A stretch of DNA of 64,000 nucleotides from Oceanobacillus senegalensis (GTDB taxonomy: Bacteria > Bacillota > Bacilli > Bacillales > Amphibacillaceae), in assembly GCF_900176885.1 (NCBI RefSeq), contig NZ_LT839648.1:957049-1021048 (forward strand), written 5' to 3'. The translations under genes and the position numbers were made by a program. Under the pieces are notes generated by a model. The model was not told where the DNA came from. It saw nothing but the letters and a program-made list of their open reading frames with translations, and searched no databases. This document shows, piece after piece, positions 18,500 to 28,523 of this stretch; within the stretch, counting starts at the first letter, position 1; every line of letters starts with the position of its first letter.

Positions 18500-20194
18500 A
18501 TGGCATACATCATTGGAAGTATATTGTTCGTCATTGTTTTATTAATTATTGGGCTAATTTTCAGAAAGCGAATATATGATGCGGTAGATAAGCAGGAAAA
18601 TTGGAAGCTAGATATAATGAGCAGGAATATTGCTTCGCAGTTAAGCCGGATTAAGGCGTTAAATTTATCCGGGGAAACACAAGACCGGTTTGAAATATGG
18701 AAAGAACGTTGGGAAGATATTGTTGCCAAAGAGTTGCCAGATCTTGAAGAACACTTATTAGATGCTGAAGAAGCTGCAGACAAATTTCTATTCCCAAAAG
18801 CTAAAAGAGTGTTAGCTGATGGGGAAAAGGTATTGAAAACCATTGAAAAAGATCTTGAAGAAATGTTAAATGGGCTTGAAGAACTTCTTGAATCAGAAGA
18901 GATTAGTAGAAAAGAAGTAGAGGAATTAGAACCGAGTATTAAAAAGTTAAGAAAGAAGCTTTCCCAAAATCGTTATCTGTATGGAAAGGCGGAACTACAA
19001 TTTGATGTTGCATTAGACGAATTAGAGGAAGCTTTTGGGGAATATCATGAATTAGTTAATAAAGGGAATTATTTTGAAGCAAAAGAACTAGTAATTCAGA
19101 TTAAACAGGACAAGGAAGAAATAGAGGACTTAATAGAGAATTTTCCTTCTATTTTAAAAAAATGTAAATACGATGTTCCTGGACACTTAGATAATCTCCT
19201 TGCAGGTATTAAGGAAATGAAAGAAGACGGATATCGAGTAGAACATCTAGGCTTTGAGAAAGATATTCATACATATCAAGAAAAACTTAAAGAATTATTA
19301 CTATTACTGGAAAAAGGGAAGACGAAGGAAACAGTGCAATTTTTAGCGGAAATGGATGAACGGATAAATGAAATGTACCAGCTTCTAGAAAAAGAGGCTA
19401 TTGCTAAAAATTATTTGGAAACAAGAGTACCAAGCTTTCAACATTCCCTTGATATCATGAACGATAAATATGAAAAGGCACAATCTGAGGTAGAAGAACT
19501 AAGGCATGCATATTTCTTTGAGGATAGTGACATGGAAAAGTATATGAGTCTTGGTAATTCTATATCAATGCTTGAGGATAAAATAAATGAAATATCTATG
19601 GATATGGATGATAGAGGAATTAGTCATGCAGAATTGCGTGACCGATTAGAAATTGGATACCAAAAATTGGAAGAACTTGATAAGGATTTAGAAGAATTTA
19701 AAGAAAGTATCCAGAACCTCCGTAAAGACGAGCTAGAAGCTAGGGATAAACTTGCAGAAATGCGTAGACAGCTATATAATCTAAATAGAAAATTGAAGAA
19801 AAGTAATATACCTGGAGTTCCAACGTATATTTGGAACAGTATGGAGGAAACAGCAATAAAAAATAGTAAGGTTATTGCAGCGTTAGAGAAAACACCATTA
19901 GAAATGGTTGCTGTCAATGAAGCATTATTAGAATCTAAAGTTGCACTTGATGAAACGATGGAGCAAACGGATTTAATGCTAGAGCAGGCCTATCTTACAG
20001 AACAGGTTATTCAGTATGCTAATCGCTATCGTAGTAAATATCCGTTATTAGCTGCTAAATTGGCTGAAGCGGAACGTTTGTTTAGATTATACGAGTATGA
20101 GTTAGCACTGGAAACTGCTGCAAAAACACTAGAAGAAATTGAACCAGGTGCACTCAATAGAATTGAAGAAGCACAAGCTACAATTCACAGTTAA
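18500..20194 (+). CDS. ezrA: Septation ring formation regulator EzrA
   Basis: This 564-residue protein has one N-terminal membrane helix (about 3-22, IIGSILFVIVLLIIGLIF), then a long cytoplasmic array of spectrin-like coiled coils (for example EEMLNGLEELLESEEISRKE). EzrA inhibits FtsZ ring assembly away from midcell and helps coordinate division and PBP1 placement. ATG 18500 follows GGGAGG. An upstream in-frame TTG (18482) would interrupt the short N-out topology. Its position before the nifS-thiI pair matches Bacillus. Confidence 0.96.
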   Translation: MAYIIGSILFVIVLLIIGLIFRKRIYDAVDKQENWKLDIMSRNIASQLSRIKALNLSGETQDRFEIWKERWEDIVAKELPDLEEHLLDAEEAADKFLFPKAKRVLADGEKVLKTIEKDLEEMLNGLEELLESEEISRKEVEELEPSIKKLRKKLSQNRYLYGKAELQFDVALDELEEAFGEYHELVNKGNYFEAKELVIQIKQDKEEIEDLIENFPSILKKCKYDVPGHLDNLLAGIKEMKEDGYRVEHLGFEKDIHTYQEKLKELLLLLEKGKTKETVQFLAEMDERINEMYQLLEKEAIAKNYLETRVPSFQHSLDIMNDKYEKAQSEVEELRHAYFFEDSDMEKYMSLGNSISMLEDKINEISMDMDDRGISHAELRDRLEIGYQKLEELDKDLEEFKESIQNLRKDELEARDKLAEMRRQLYNLNRKLKKSNIPGVPTYIWNSMEETAIKNSKVIAALEKTPLEMVAVNEALLESKVALDETMEQTDLMLEQAYLTEQVIQYANRYRSKYPLLAAKLAEAERLFRLYEYELALETAAKTLEEIEPGALNRIEEAQATIHS

Positions 20195-20202
20195 TTTTAC
20201 AT

Positions 20203-20258
20203 AGGGCTGTCGTTAAGTCTAGGGGTTGTCCTTTACTTAATGAACAGCTCTTAATTTT
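20203..20258 (+). terminator. Terminator after ezrA
   Basis: AGGGCTGTCGTTAAGT pairs with ACTTAATGAACAGCTCT (one mismatch and wobble) across a loop, followed by TTAATTTTTG. Confidence 0.65.
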
Positions 20259-20359
20259 TGTTTTTCAAGGTTTATAGGAATTAATATTTTCCTACTGATA
20301 GAAGTTTCCATTATAATGGGAACCATACTAATAGCAAAGGTAAAGAAGGAGTTTTTTAC

Positions 20360-21499
20360 ATGATATATTTAGATAATAGTGCTACAACTAGACCTGATCC
20401 TTCTGTATTAGAAAGCTTTAACGAAGTGTCAAAAAAATTTTTTGGCAATCCATCTTCTATTCATCAATTTGGTGGAACAGCTGAGAAATTGTTGTTTTCG
20501 GCTAAAAAACAAGCTGCTGACTTACTAAATGTGGATACGGATGAAATCATATTTACTTCAGGTGGTACTGAAGGAAACAATATGGCTGTAAAAGGGATAG
20601 CACTTGAGCATCAGAATCGGGGGAAACATATTATCACAACCGAAATTGAGCATCCTTCCATCTTTGAAGCTTGCAAAAGTTTAGAGAAGCTGGGCTTTGA
20701 GACAACCTATCTACCTGTGAATGAGGAAGGGATTGTATCGGTCCAGGATGTAGAAAAGGCTATACGGGAAGATACAATTCTAATCACGATAATGCATGTT
20801 AATAATGAGCTAGGATCTATTCAACCGGTTGAAAAAATTGGCGAAATTGCGAAAAAGTATCCGAAGCTATTTTTTCATGTGGATGGTGTACAGGGATTAG
20901 GAAAAGTTCCTTTAACACTACGAAAAAGTGGTATTGATTTATGTACGTTTTCTGGTCACAAAATTCACGGTTTAAAAGGAACTGGTATGCTGTATATCAA
21001 TAAAAGAACGAAAATTTTCCCTCTATTCCATGGCGGGAGTCAAGAATCAGCATTAAGGTCTGGTACGGAAAATCTAGCTGGTATTGTTTCTTTGGTTAAA
21101 GCTCTTCGTTTAATTAAGGAAAGAGAAAAAAAGGAAGGGACCCACTTATTTGAATTACAACGATATGTGATGGACCAAATAAAAGAGATAGAGGGTGTCC
21201 ATATTAATACACCAGCGAATGCTGCACCACATATTGTTAATATTTCAGTTCCTGGAATTAAACCAGAAGTAATTATTCATATGCTTGGTGAGCAAGATAT
21301 TTATATATCCACGAAATCAGCTTGTTCATCTAAATTAAAAGATGAAAGTAAAGTATTAGTAGCTTGTGGGTTTGAAACAAGTCGCTCAACATCTGCTTTA
21401 CGTATTAGTTTGTCTTATGACAATACAATGGGAGAAATAAAACAATTTATTACAGCATTGAAAAAAGCAATTAAACAATTTAAAGATGCACTGGAGTAG
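20360..21499 (+). CDS. nifZ: Cysteine desulfurase (NifS/IscS type, NifZ-like) partner of ThiI
   Basis: This 379-residue PLP enzyme takes sulfur from cysteine. The PLP lysine is in FSGHKIHGLKGTGM. The persulfide loop is TKSACSSKLKDE, and the N-terminus MIYLDNSATTRPDPSVLESF is typical. It is followed six bases later by thiI. In B. subtilis the equivalent dedicated desulfurase delivers sulfur straight to ThiI for 4-thiouridine in tRNA, so the same role is inferred. The strong site AAGGAG precedes the ATG. Confidence 0.92.
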   Translation: MIYLDNSATTRPDPSVLESFNEVSKKFFGNPSSIHQFGGTAEKLLFSAKKQAADLLNVDTDEIIFTSGGTEGNNMAVKGIALEHQNRGKHIITTEIEHPSIFEACKSLEKLGFETTYLPVNEEGIVSVQDVEKAIREDTILITIMHVNNELGSIQPVEKIGEIAKKYPKLFFHVDGVQGLGKVPLTLRKSGIDLCTFSGHKIHGLKGTGMLYINKRTKIFPLFHGGSQESALRSGTENLAGIVSLVKALRLIKEREKKEGTHLFELQRYVMDQIKEIEGVHINTPANAAPHIVNISVPGIKPEVIIHMLGEQDIYISTKSACSSKLKDESKVLVACGFETSRSTSALRISLSYDNTMGEIKQFITALKKAIKQFKDALE

Positions 21500-21505
21500 A
21501 TAACG

Positions 21506-22708
21506 ATGGAATTTGATCATATATTAATCCGTTATGGAGAAATGGCATTAAAAGGAAAAAACATTAAACAATTTATAAATCAGCTACAACAGAATATACA
21601 ACAAAAAATCAAAGATTTTCCTCATGTCAAGGTAAAAAGAACGCAAGGAAGAATGTTTGTATTATTAAATGGAAACGACCCAGAACCAGTTATGGAAAAA
21701 TGTAAGAATGTATTTGGAATTCATAGTTTAAGCCTAGCCATAAAAGTAGAAAATGATGTTGATAAAATAAAGGATGCTGCACTTTATGCTCTTAAAAATG
21801 AAGATAATGTGAAGAAATTTAAAGTTACTGTGAAACGCATCAATAAGGATTTTCCGGTGCGCTCTCAAGAGATGAACCAAATATTAGGCGGACATTTACT
21901 AACTAATACCAATGATATCACTGTAGATGTTCATCAACCAGATGTGGAAATAAAGGTAGAAATTAGAAAAGAAGCAACCTATATTACTTCTGGGATAGTT
22001 CCTGGACTAGGTGGCTTACCTGTAGGAACCTCTGGTAAATCCCTTTTATTACTTTCGGGTGGAATAGATAGCCCTGTTGCTGGATTTTTAGCTATGAAAC
22101 GTGGTGTGGAGCTGGAGGCAATTCATTTCCATTCGCCACCATATACAAGTGAGCGGGCAAAACAAAAGGTTTTAGATTTAACAAAACAGTTAACGAAATT
22201 TGGTAAGTCTATTAAAGTGCATATTGTTCCGTTTACAAAACTGCAACAGGAAATTTTTCGTGAAATGCCTGATGCTTATGCCATGACCATTATGAGAAGA
22301 ATGATGTTCCGAATTAGTGAAAGAGTGTGTGAAAAAGAGGGGATTCTTTCGCTTGCATCAGGAGAAAATCTTGGGCAGGTAGCAAGTCAAACCATGCAGA
22401 GTATGCATACAATCAATGAAGTAACGAATTATCCAATTATACGACCATTAATAACGATGGATAAACAAGAAGTTATAGAAATTTCTCAACGTATCGGAAC
22501 ATACCAAACATCCATTTTACCTTATGAAGATTGCTGTACGATTTTTGTTCCAAAATCACCTAAAACCAAACCAAAACGAGATAGAGTAAATTACTATGAA
22601 TCAACATATAATTTCTCAGAAAGTATTCAAGAAGCAATAGACGGTATTGAAACGATTAAAATAACGGATAAGAAGAATCTAGACGAATCATTTAGTGATT
22701 TATTTTAG
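21506..22708 (+). CDS. thiI: tRNA 4-thiouridine synthetase ThiI (rhodanese-less form)
   Basis: This 400-residue protein has a THUMP domain (about 60-165) and a PP-loop adenylation domain with SGGIDSPVAGFLAMKRG. It ends shortly after the PP-ATPase (EDCCTIFVPKSPKTKP), so the C-terminal rhodanese domain of E. coli ThiI is absent, as in Bacillus. It adenylates U8 of tRNA and receives sulfur from the preceding desulfurase. It is co-transcribed with nifZ (six-base gap). Confidence 0.96.
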   Translation: MEFDHILIRYGEMALKGKNIKQFINQLQQNIQQKIKDFPHVKVKRTQGRMFVLLNGNDPEPVMEKCKNVFGIHSLSLAIKVENDVDKIKDAALYALKNEDNVKKFKVTVKRINKDFPVRSQEMNQILGGHLLTNTNDITVDVHQPDVEIKVEIRKEATYITSGIVPGLGGLPVGTSGKSLLLLSGGIDSPVAGFLAMKRGVELEAIHFHSPPYTSERAKQKVLDLTKQLTKFGKSIKVHIVPFTKLQQEIFREMPDAYAMTIMRRMMFRISERVCEKEGILSLASGENLGQVASQTMQSMHTINEVTNYPIIRPLITMDKQEVIEISQRIGTYQTSILPYEDCCTIFVPKSPKTKPKRDRVNYYESTYNFSESIQEAIDGIETIKITDKKNLDESFSDLF

Positions 22709-22850
22709 AGGCCTTTTTCTAGAATAATCTTGTTTCTAACACTATAGCTTTATTATGCGCGGTTTCTTGACACCATTTGGTACATGTTGAATTCCACTCC
22801 CAGCATTCGCGAACGAAGATAGACTGGTAAAAACTTCTATCTAAAAAAAT

Positions 22851-22880
22851 GTATGGATTCACTACATGGTGCACAATCTA
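22851..22880 (+). promoter_or_regulatory. Possible sigma-G promoter of SASP gene
   Basis: GTATG at 22851-22855 fits the -35 pattern, and CAATCTA at 22874-22880 fits CATnnTA with one mismatch, separated by 18 bases. It ends about 9 bases before the ribosome site, giving a short leader. Confidence 0.4.
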
Positions 22881-22904
22881 TGAGTACCAAGGAGGTGAAC
22901 ACAC

Positions 22905-23114
22905 ATGGCAAATAACAACAGCAACAACTCAAATCAATTAGTAGTTCCTGGTGCAGAGCAAGCACTTGAACAAATGAAGTTTGAGATTGCTCAAGAGTTT
23001 GGAGTTCAACTTGGTGCAGATACTACTTCTCGCGCTAACGGTTCTGTTGGTGGAGAAATCACAAAACGTTTAGTTTCAATTGCTGAACAACAGTTTGGCG
23101 GTCAACAACAATAA
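22905..23114 (+). CDS. Small acid-soluble spore protein, alpha/beta type
   Basis: This 69-residue protein has the alpha/beta SASP core: [14 protein letters not shown], which includes the GPR protease site, then [27 protein letters not shown]. It binds and protects spore DNA and is degraded on germination. An exceptionally strong site AAGGAGGTGA precedes the ATG, as is usual for these abundant proteins. Gln/Asn-rich ends are typical. Confidence 0.97.
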   Translation: MANNNSNNSNQLVVPGAEQALEQMKFEIAQEFGVQLGADTTSRANGSVGGEITKRLVSIAEQQFGGQQQ

Positions 23115-23127
23115 AATATAAATGGCT

Positions 23128-23158
23128 AGGGCTATCCATGTAGGATAGCCCTTTAACA
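23128..23158. terminator. Terminator between SASP and nadK (convergent)
   Basis: AGGGCTATCC - ATGTA - GGATAGCCCT is a perfect ten-base stem followed by TTTAACATT. Confidence 0.85.
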
Positions 23159-23162
23159 TTAT

Positions 23163-23957
23163 TCAAAGAAACATCCTCTTTACACGATCCCAGTATGTAT
23201 TGTTTTTTAATTTAACCGTTTTGACTACCTTGTCATCCATGGAAATTTCAATTTTATTTATTTTTCTAATTGGGAAAGCTTCATTATCAAAGCTAACAAT
23301 GGGATGATCGTTTCCGTCTTCTATCTCAAGTAGTGTTAATTTTCGTTCTTTATTTAAAACAAAGGAAGAACCTAGTGTACGGAAATTATTATTATTCATT
23401 GATGCAATTTCAGTTACTTGATAACAAGAAATTTTAGGGTCAATGATAGCTCCATTTGTTGATTTATTATAAGCCGTACTTCCAGTTGGTGTCGCAATAA
23501 CCATACCATCCCCCCGGAACGTTTCAAAATGCTGATCATCAATAAAGACATCTAATACAATGGTTTTAACGATAGTAGAGCGAATGGTAAGTTCATTTAA
23601 GCAATAAAAGTCTCTTCCTTCGTTAACCCTGGCTTTAATGATAGGAAAACGGCGAACCTCCATTTCCTCATGTAAAACGGAATACAATAATTCATCAAAA
23701 TTATCCAAATTGAAATCACAATATAGACTGGATTCTCCATCACGTGAGAGTCCCGCATATATAGCGTTTTGTCTAAAATTGGATTCCCTTACAGCCTGTA
23801 GAAACATACCATCTCCACCGACACTAATAATGACATTAGCCTCTTGAATATTATCAACCAAGTTAAATTGGTTATTTTTGGCTAATTGAAATAAAGGCTT
23901 TAATTTCGCTTCGACTTCTTCTTCTTTACTGTAATAAAAATACATGTTGTTTCGCAC
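23163..23957 (-). CDS. nadK: NAD kinase
   Basis: This enzyme of about 264 residues phosphorylates NAD to NADP. The signature GGDG is present in IISVGGDGMFLQAVRE, followed by the substrate loop NELTIRS and the conserved TPTGSTAYNKSTNGAII. The GTG at 23955-23957 is favoured because the GGAGGT site is then seven bases away; the ATG two codons upstream is only one base from that site. It is convergent with the SASP gene and matches the B. subtilis ytdI position. Confidence 0.95.
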   Translation of the reverse strand: MRNNMYFYYSKEEEVEAKLKPLFQLAKNNQFNLVDNIQEANVIISVGGDGMFLQAVRESNFRQNAIYAGLSRDGESSLYCDFNLDNFDELLYSVLHEEMEVRRFPIIKARVNEGRDFYCLNELTIRSTIVKTIVLDVFIDDQHFETFRGDGMVIATPTGSTAYNKSTNGAIIDPKISCYQVTEIASMNNNNFRTLGSSFVLNKERKLTLLEIEDGNDHPIVSFDNEAFPIRKINKIEISMDDKVVKTVKLKNNTYWDRVKRMFL

Positions 23958-24115
23958 CGACATGACCTCCTTATTTTCTTAATTTAGCTTGAGTCTTATG
24001 AAGGTAGTGTATCACGTTATTTCATCTTGCCCTAATCGTTCATAAAATAACATGATTATAATTGGAAAAGTGTAGCAAAATAAAAATGGATGAATAATTC
24101 TTTAGAGGTGCTATT

Positions 24116-24682
24116 ATGCTATTGCTATTCGTTGTTGTTGTGCTTTTGCCTATCTTTATATTATTAAGCCTGTTGATAAAAGTCTACGTAAGAATCCATT
24201 ATTCATTTAAACCAGATAATCAACAGCTCCAAGTATCTATATCCCTGTTTAAGTTTCGCATTTTCCAAAGGTCTATTCCATTAAATGATGGAATAGAAAA
24301 TACTGATTTTATGAAAGGTTTAGAATTTACATCATCTCCATCATCGTTAGAAGAGTGGATAAAGTCGATTCCGAAAGCAATAGAGGCACTTCATTCCCTG
24401 TTAGGCAAAACAAAGCTCCATGAATTGAGTTGGTCTACTTTAATAGGGACGGGAGAGGCCAGTTCTACGGGAGTAGTTAGTGGAGCAATTTGGACAATGA
24501 AAGGGACTTTAGTTGGGTATCTAGCGGAAAAGTTTATATTAATGTGTAATCCAACTATACAAGTAAATCCAAAATATCAACAAGAATATATCCAAACAAA
24601 TTTGGATTGTATGGTTTCCATAAGAATAGGAAAAGCTATACAAGCAATCTTACAAATTAAGCGAATAGTAAAGAAAGCATAA
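24116..24682 (+). CDS. ytfI: DUF2953 membrane protein YtfI
   Basis: This 188-residue protein has one N-terminal membrane helix (about 1-24, LLLFVVVVLLPIFILLSLLI), then a beta-rich stretch and the family block WSTLIGTGEASSTGVVSGAIW. It precedes ytfJ as in B. subtilis, where the pair belongs to sporulation. The molecular function is unknown. A weak hairpin (GGATT-TGCTC-AA-TGAGCA, about 24687-24711) lies between it and ytfJ. Confidence 0.88.
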   Translation: MLLLFVVVVLLPIFILLSLLIKVYVRIHYSFKPDNQQLQVSISLFKFRIFQRSIPLNDGIENTDFMKGLEFTSSPSSLEEWIKSIPKAIEALHSLLGKTKLHELSWSTLIGTGEASSTGVVSGAIWTMKGTLVGYLAEKFILMCNPTIQVNPKYQQEYIQTNLDCMVSIRIGKAIQAILQIKRIVKKA

Positions 24683-24753
24683 TAAGGATTTGCTCAATGA
24701 GCAAAACGAATCCCAATTTTTCTTAAGATATTCAAATAAAGGAGGTCATTAAA

Positions 24754-25305
24754 ATGGAAGAGCATCCTATACAAGGTTTGATGACAACTGCAATGGAAAA
24801 TTTAAAAGATATGGTAGAGGTTAACACCATTGTTGGTGATCCTGTTGAATCTCCTGATGGAAGTATTATCATTCCCGTATCTAAGCTCGGTTTTGGTTTT
24901 GCAGCAGGAGGAAGTGAATTTAGCCCAAGTAGTCAAGGCGAAGCTGATACACTTCCATTTGGTGGAGGTAGTGGTGGGGGAGTTTCTATTACTCCAATTG
25001 CATTTTTAGTTTTAAATAAAGATGGGATAAAGATGGTCCATCTCGATCAACAGACACATTTATATGAAAAAATGCTAAATCAAGCACCTCAGGTTGTACA
25101 AAAAATCCAGGAAATGCTGAAGGATTCTGGTATAAGCCTACCAAAAAGAAAAGGCTCTGATGGTGGAGAACAAGGAAAGTCAAATAAGGAAAAAGAGAAA
25201 AGAGATTCAGAAGAAGAAAATAATGAGTCAAGCAATTCATCCGATAACAAAGAAGCGAATAAAGACAAGAAAAAACAAGACTCCTCCATCAATTATGATA
25301 TTTAG
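24754..25305 (+). CDS. ytfJ: Spore protein YtfJ / GerW family
   Basis: This 183-residue protein begins HPIQGLMTTAMENLKDMVEV. Its core is VIPVSKLGFGFAAGGSEF-like, with a glycine-rich turn (PFGGGSGGGVSITPIAFLV). It ends in a charged Lys/Glu/Ser/Asp tail of about 50 residues. The family is needed for proper spore germination with germinant receptors in Bacillus, and homologs occur in Streptomyces. The site AAAGGAGG precedes the ATG. It probably shares a transcript with ytfI. Confidence 0.92.
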   Translation: MEEHPIQGLMTTAMENLKDMVEVNTIVGDPVESPDGSIIIPVSKLGFGFAAGGSEFSPSSQGEADTLPFGGGSGGGVSITPIAFLVLNKDGIKMVHLDQQTHLYEKMLNQAPQVVQKIQEMLKDSGISLPKRKGSDGGEQGKSNKEKEKRDSEEENNESSNSSDNKEANKDKKKQDSSINYDI

Positions 25306-25493
25306 AACCGATTAGTTTACAGATATTAACATATTCATAATCTTAATTATTGGACAGAGTATTCAGTTGGATTCATAATAGGAATAGAAGAGGTGGTTCA
25401 AAAAGTCCGGTAAAAAATGACACGTCAACGTCCTTTTTTATCCTTTTTGTTAAACACTTATTTAGAAGAAATTACGGAGGAGGAATGAATCGA

Positions 25494-25994
25494 ATGGCTA
25501 ATGTTACATTCGGGCAAGAACCTGTTACATTACTAGGAAGTGAAGTAAAAGTAGGGGACACGGCTCCAGACTTTACTGCACTATCTAATGATTTGAAGGA
25601 AGTTTCATTAGAAAATTATAAAGGAAAAGTAAAATTAATTGCTGCTGTTCCATCTGTTGATACAGGTGTATGTTCGGCTGAAGCAAAGCGGTTTAATGAA
25701 GAAGCGTCTAGCTTGGATAATGTACAAGTATTAACGATAAGTATGGATTTACCTTTTGCACAAGCACGTTGGTGTGCAGCAGAAGGTGTTAAAAATCTAG
25801 ATACCTTATCAGACCACCGTGATGCTTCCTTTGGTGAAAATTACGGTGTACTTATGAAAGAAAATCGTTTGTTAGCTAGAGCTGTTTTCGTTGTTGACTC
25901 TGAAAACAAAGTGACATATGTTGAATATGTCCCAGAGGTTACAACACATCCGAACTATGAAGCGGCATTAGAAGCTGCAAAACAGGCTAAATAA
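25494..25994 (+). CDS. tpx: Thiol peroxidase Tpx (atypical 2-Cys peroxiredoxin)
   Basis: This 166-residue enzyme reduces hydroperoxides with thioredoxin. The peroxidatic Cys lies in SVDTGVCSAEAKRFNEEA and the resolving Cys in FAQARWCAAEGV. ATG 25494 (MANVTFGQ) is preferred, with AGGAGG ten bases upstream; an ATG at 25485 is only one base from that site. The frame stays open further upstream but encodes no family sequence. Confidence 0.96.
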   Translation: MANVTFGQEPVTLLGSEVKVGDTAPDFTALSNDLKEVSLENYKGKVKLIAAVPSVDTGVCSAEAKRFNEEASSLDNVQVLTISMDLPFAQARWCAAEGVKNLDTLSDHRDASFGENYGVLMKENRLLARAVFVVDSENKVTYVEYVPEVTTHPNYEAALEAAKQAK

Positions 25995-26003
25995 ATATCT
26001 ATT

Positions 26004-26032
26004 ACGGCCTCCATTTTAATGGGAGGTCTTTT
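26004..26032 (+). terminator. Terminator after tpx
   Basis: GGCCTCC - ATTTTAAT - GGGAGGTC followed by TTTTC. The stem uses one G-T pair. Confidence 0.8.
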
Positions 26033-26154
26033 CTATTGATTAAAAATTGAATAAAAATTTAAAAAACAGAAGCCTTCATGTGTTATTCTTTTACATATTC
26101 CTATATCGTTGGTACAATAAATTAGTTGTAATGAAGCGATTGGAGGCTAGTATC

Positions 26155-27147
26155 ATGGAAAAGTCAAATGTTGAAGTTTTATTCAGCTGGTTAGATGAAA
26201 CTTCTGAATTAATCCAACAGCATATGAATGAAACATACTTAGGAAGCCTAACCTTAACGATGGATATCCTTTTCTATCAGGAACCACCAGAAGAATTGGA
26301 TGACATCGTCTCAGATAAACTAAAAAATGCATTATCGAAAATAGATGTATCTTCTTATAAAACAGAAGAAGTTCGTAAAGCAGTACAGCTTGCCATACTG
26401 AAAGGCATGAAAGGCTCAACACAACAGCAGCATTTGATGACACCGGAGACAGTAGCTATGATAGTGGGTTATTTAGCCGATAAGTTCATGGATGGTAAAG
26501 AACGTGTAAAATTGTTTGACCCTGCTAGTGGTACGGGAAACCTTATTACAACCGTAATGGAACAACTCAAACAGAATGTGGAAGCTTATGCTAGTGAAGT
26601 GGATCCAACGTTAATTGAATTAGCAGTACTTAATGCCAATTTACAAAAAAAGCAGATTGAGTTCTTCCATCAGGATAGTTTACGTCCATTCTTGCTAGAC
26701 CCCGTTGATTTAGTTATAGCGGATTTACCTGTTGGTTACTATCCTGACGATGTTCAAGCAAGTAATTATGAATTAAAAGCAGATGAAGGCCATTCTTATG
26801 CTCATCACTTATTTATTGAGCAAGCTCTAAAATATACAAAAGATGCAGGGTATTTGGTCCTTGTAATTCCTGAGTTTTTGTTTGATAGCGATCAATCGGA
26901 CAAGTTAAACAAATTTCTTCATAATCATGCACATATTGTTGGGGTTATACGTTTACCTGAAAGTGCATTTAAATCAAAAAACAATACAAAAAGCATTCTA
27001 ATTCTCCAGAAGAAAGGTGAGCATACTAAAGATGTTAAACAACCACTTCTTGTCCAAATGCCATCTTTTAAAAATGCCAATGCAATGGCAGATATTTTGC
27101 AGCAAATGAATGCTTGGTTTGAAACGTATTATACTAAGAATAACTGA
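26155..27147 (+). CDS. ytxK: Class I SAM-dependent methyltransferase YtxK (N6-adenine methylase-like)
   Basis: This 330-residue protein has motif I FDPASGTGNLITTV and a motif IV variant DLVIADLPVGYYP in place of the classical NPPY. An N-terminal helical region resembles type I restriction HsdM proteins (MTPETVAMIVGYLADKF). It sits directly before ackA, as in many Firmicutes. No restriction or specificity subunit is near, so a housekeeping role is likely; the target is unknown. ATG 26155 follows TTGGAGG. Confidence 0.9.
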   Translation: MEKSNVEVLFSWLDETSELIQQHMNETYLGSLTLTMDILFYQEPPEELDDIVSDKLKNALSKIDVSSYKTEEVRKAVQLAILKGMKGSTQQQHLMTPETVAMIVGYLADKFMDGKERVKLFDPASGTGNLITTVMEQLKQNVEAYASEVDPTLIELAVLNANLQKKQIEFFHQDSLRPFLLDPVDLVIADLPVGYYPDDVQASNYELKADEGHSYAHHLFIEQALKYTKDAGYLVLVIPEFLFDSDQSDKLNKFLHNHAHIVGVIRLPESAFKSKNNTKSILILQKKGEHTKDVKQPLLVQMPSFKNANAMADILQQMNAWFETYYTKNN

Positions 27148-27170
27148 AATGAATGGTAGGAGTGACATCT

Positions 27171-28364
27171 ATGAGTAACAATGTATTATCAGTAAATGCA
27201 GGAAGTTCATCTTTAAAATTTCAATTAATTAAAATGCCTGAAGAAACAGTTACAGCAAAAGGTTTAGTGGAAAGAATTGGATTAAATGATTCTATTTTTT
27301 CAATCGAAGTAGATGGAAAGAAAGATGAAAAGGTTGGCGATATCGCGGATCATGCAGTTGCCGTTAAAATGTTATTAGAATCATTAATGACTACAGGCGT
27401 ATTGAAATCATTTGATGAAATTGATGCAGTTGGCCATCGTGTTGTTCATGGTGGTGAGTATTTTAATGATTCTGTGGTAATTACCGACGAAGTAATACAA
27501 AAAATTGAAGAAACATCAGAACTTGCACCATTGCATAACCCTGCAAACCTGACTGGTATCTCAGCTTTTAAGGAAATTTTACCAAGTGTTCCAATGGTAG
27601 CAGTTTTTGATACAGCTTTCCATCAAACGATGCCAGAATCATCTTACCTTTATAGCTTACCATATGAATATTATAAAGACTATGGTATCCGCAAATATGG
27701 TTTCCATGGTACGTCCCATAAATATGTAACAGAAAGAGCTTCTGAACTATTAGGTGTTCCATTGGAAAATCTACGCTTATTATCTTGTCATATAGGTAAT
27801 GGAGCTAGTATTACAGCTGTTGAAGGTGGAAAATCAATCGATACTTCTATGGGATTCACACCACTTGCTGGTGTAACGATGGGAACTCGTTCAGGTAATA
27901 TTGATCCTGCGTTAATTCCTTATATTATGGAGAAAACAGGTAAATCCGCGGATGAAGTTATCAATGTCTTGAATAAAGAAAGTGGATTACTTGCATTATC
28001 TGGCTTTTCTAGTGACTTACGTGATATTGAAAGTAAGGCTGATACGGATGAACGAGCACAGCTAGCATTAGATGTTTTTGCAGGAAGAATCCATAAATAT
28101 ATCGGTTCTTACGCTGCGAAAATGTCTGGTGTTGATGCTATTATCTTCACTGCTGGTGTTGGTGAAAACAGTGATACAATGCGAGAGAAAATTTTACACG
28201 GTTTAGAATTTATGGGGGTGTACTGGGATCCAACTAGAAATAATGTTCGTGGCAAAGAACAATTCATTAATTACCCTCATTCACCAGTGAAAGTTATTGT
28301 AATTCCTACAAATGAAGAGGTCATGATTGCAAGAGACACCGTTCGATTATCTAACATTCAGTAA
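27171..28364 (+). CDS. ackA: Acetate kinase
   Basis: This 397-residue ASKHA-fold enzyme interconverts acetyl phosphate and acetate with ATP/ADP. It starts with [15 protein letters not shown] and carries [25 protein letters not shown], and [16 protein letters not shown]. It lies 23 bases after ytxK with a TAGGAGTG site, so the two are probably an operon. With acuABC nearby it links this region to overflow acetate metabolism. Confidence 0.97.
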   Translation: MSNNVLSVNAGSSSLKFQLIKMPEETVTAKGLVERIGLNDSIFSIEVDGKKDEKVGDIADHAVAVKMLLESLMTTGVLKSFDEIDAVGHRVVHGGEYFNDSVVITDEVIQKIEETSELAPLHNPANLTGISAFKEILPSVPMVAVFDTAFHQTMPESSYLYSLPYEYYKDYGIRKYGFHGTSHKYVTERASELLGVPLENLRLLSCHIGNGASITAVEGGKSIDTSMGFTPLAGVTMGTRSGNIDPALIPYIMEKTGKSADEVINVLNKESGLLALSGFSSDLRDIESKADTDERAQLALDVFAGRIHKYIGSYAAKMSGVDAIIFTAGVGENSDTMREKILHGLEFMGVYWDPTRNNVRGKEQFINYPHSPVKVIVIPTNEEVMIARDTVRLSNIQ

Positions 28365-28428
28365 TGTTGGTTAAAGTTTACTTGGTTGCTTTAAATTGAA
28401 CAGAACTGAAATTAAAGTACTTTTACTC

Positions 28429-28472
28429 AAAAAGGTTTTGTTATGTTAGCTAGCATAGCAAAACCTTTTTCT
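28429..28472 (+). terminator. Terminator after ackA
   Basis: AAAAAGGTTTTGTTATG pairs with CATAGCAAAACCTTTTT across an eight-base loop; strong and bidirectional, also facing the uspA gene. Confidence 0.9.
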
Positions 28473-28523
28473 ACTTCATGCGAGAGTGGATTATATATTG
28501 TAGTCATTGATTTTATAAAATAA

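Noticed and set aside
26155-27147. ytxK as part of a restriction-modification system
   Set aside because: No restriction or specificity subunit is near, the NPPY motif is altered, and ytxK-ackA is a standard housekeeping pair.
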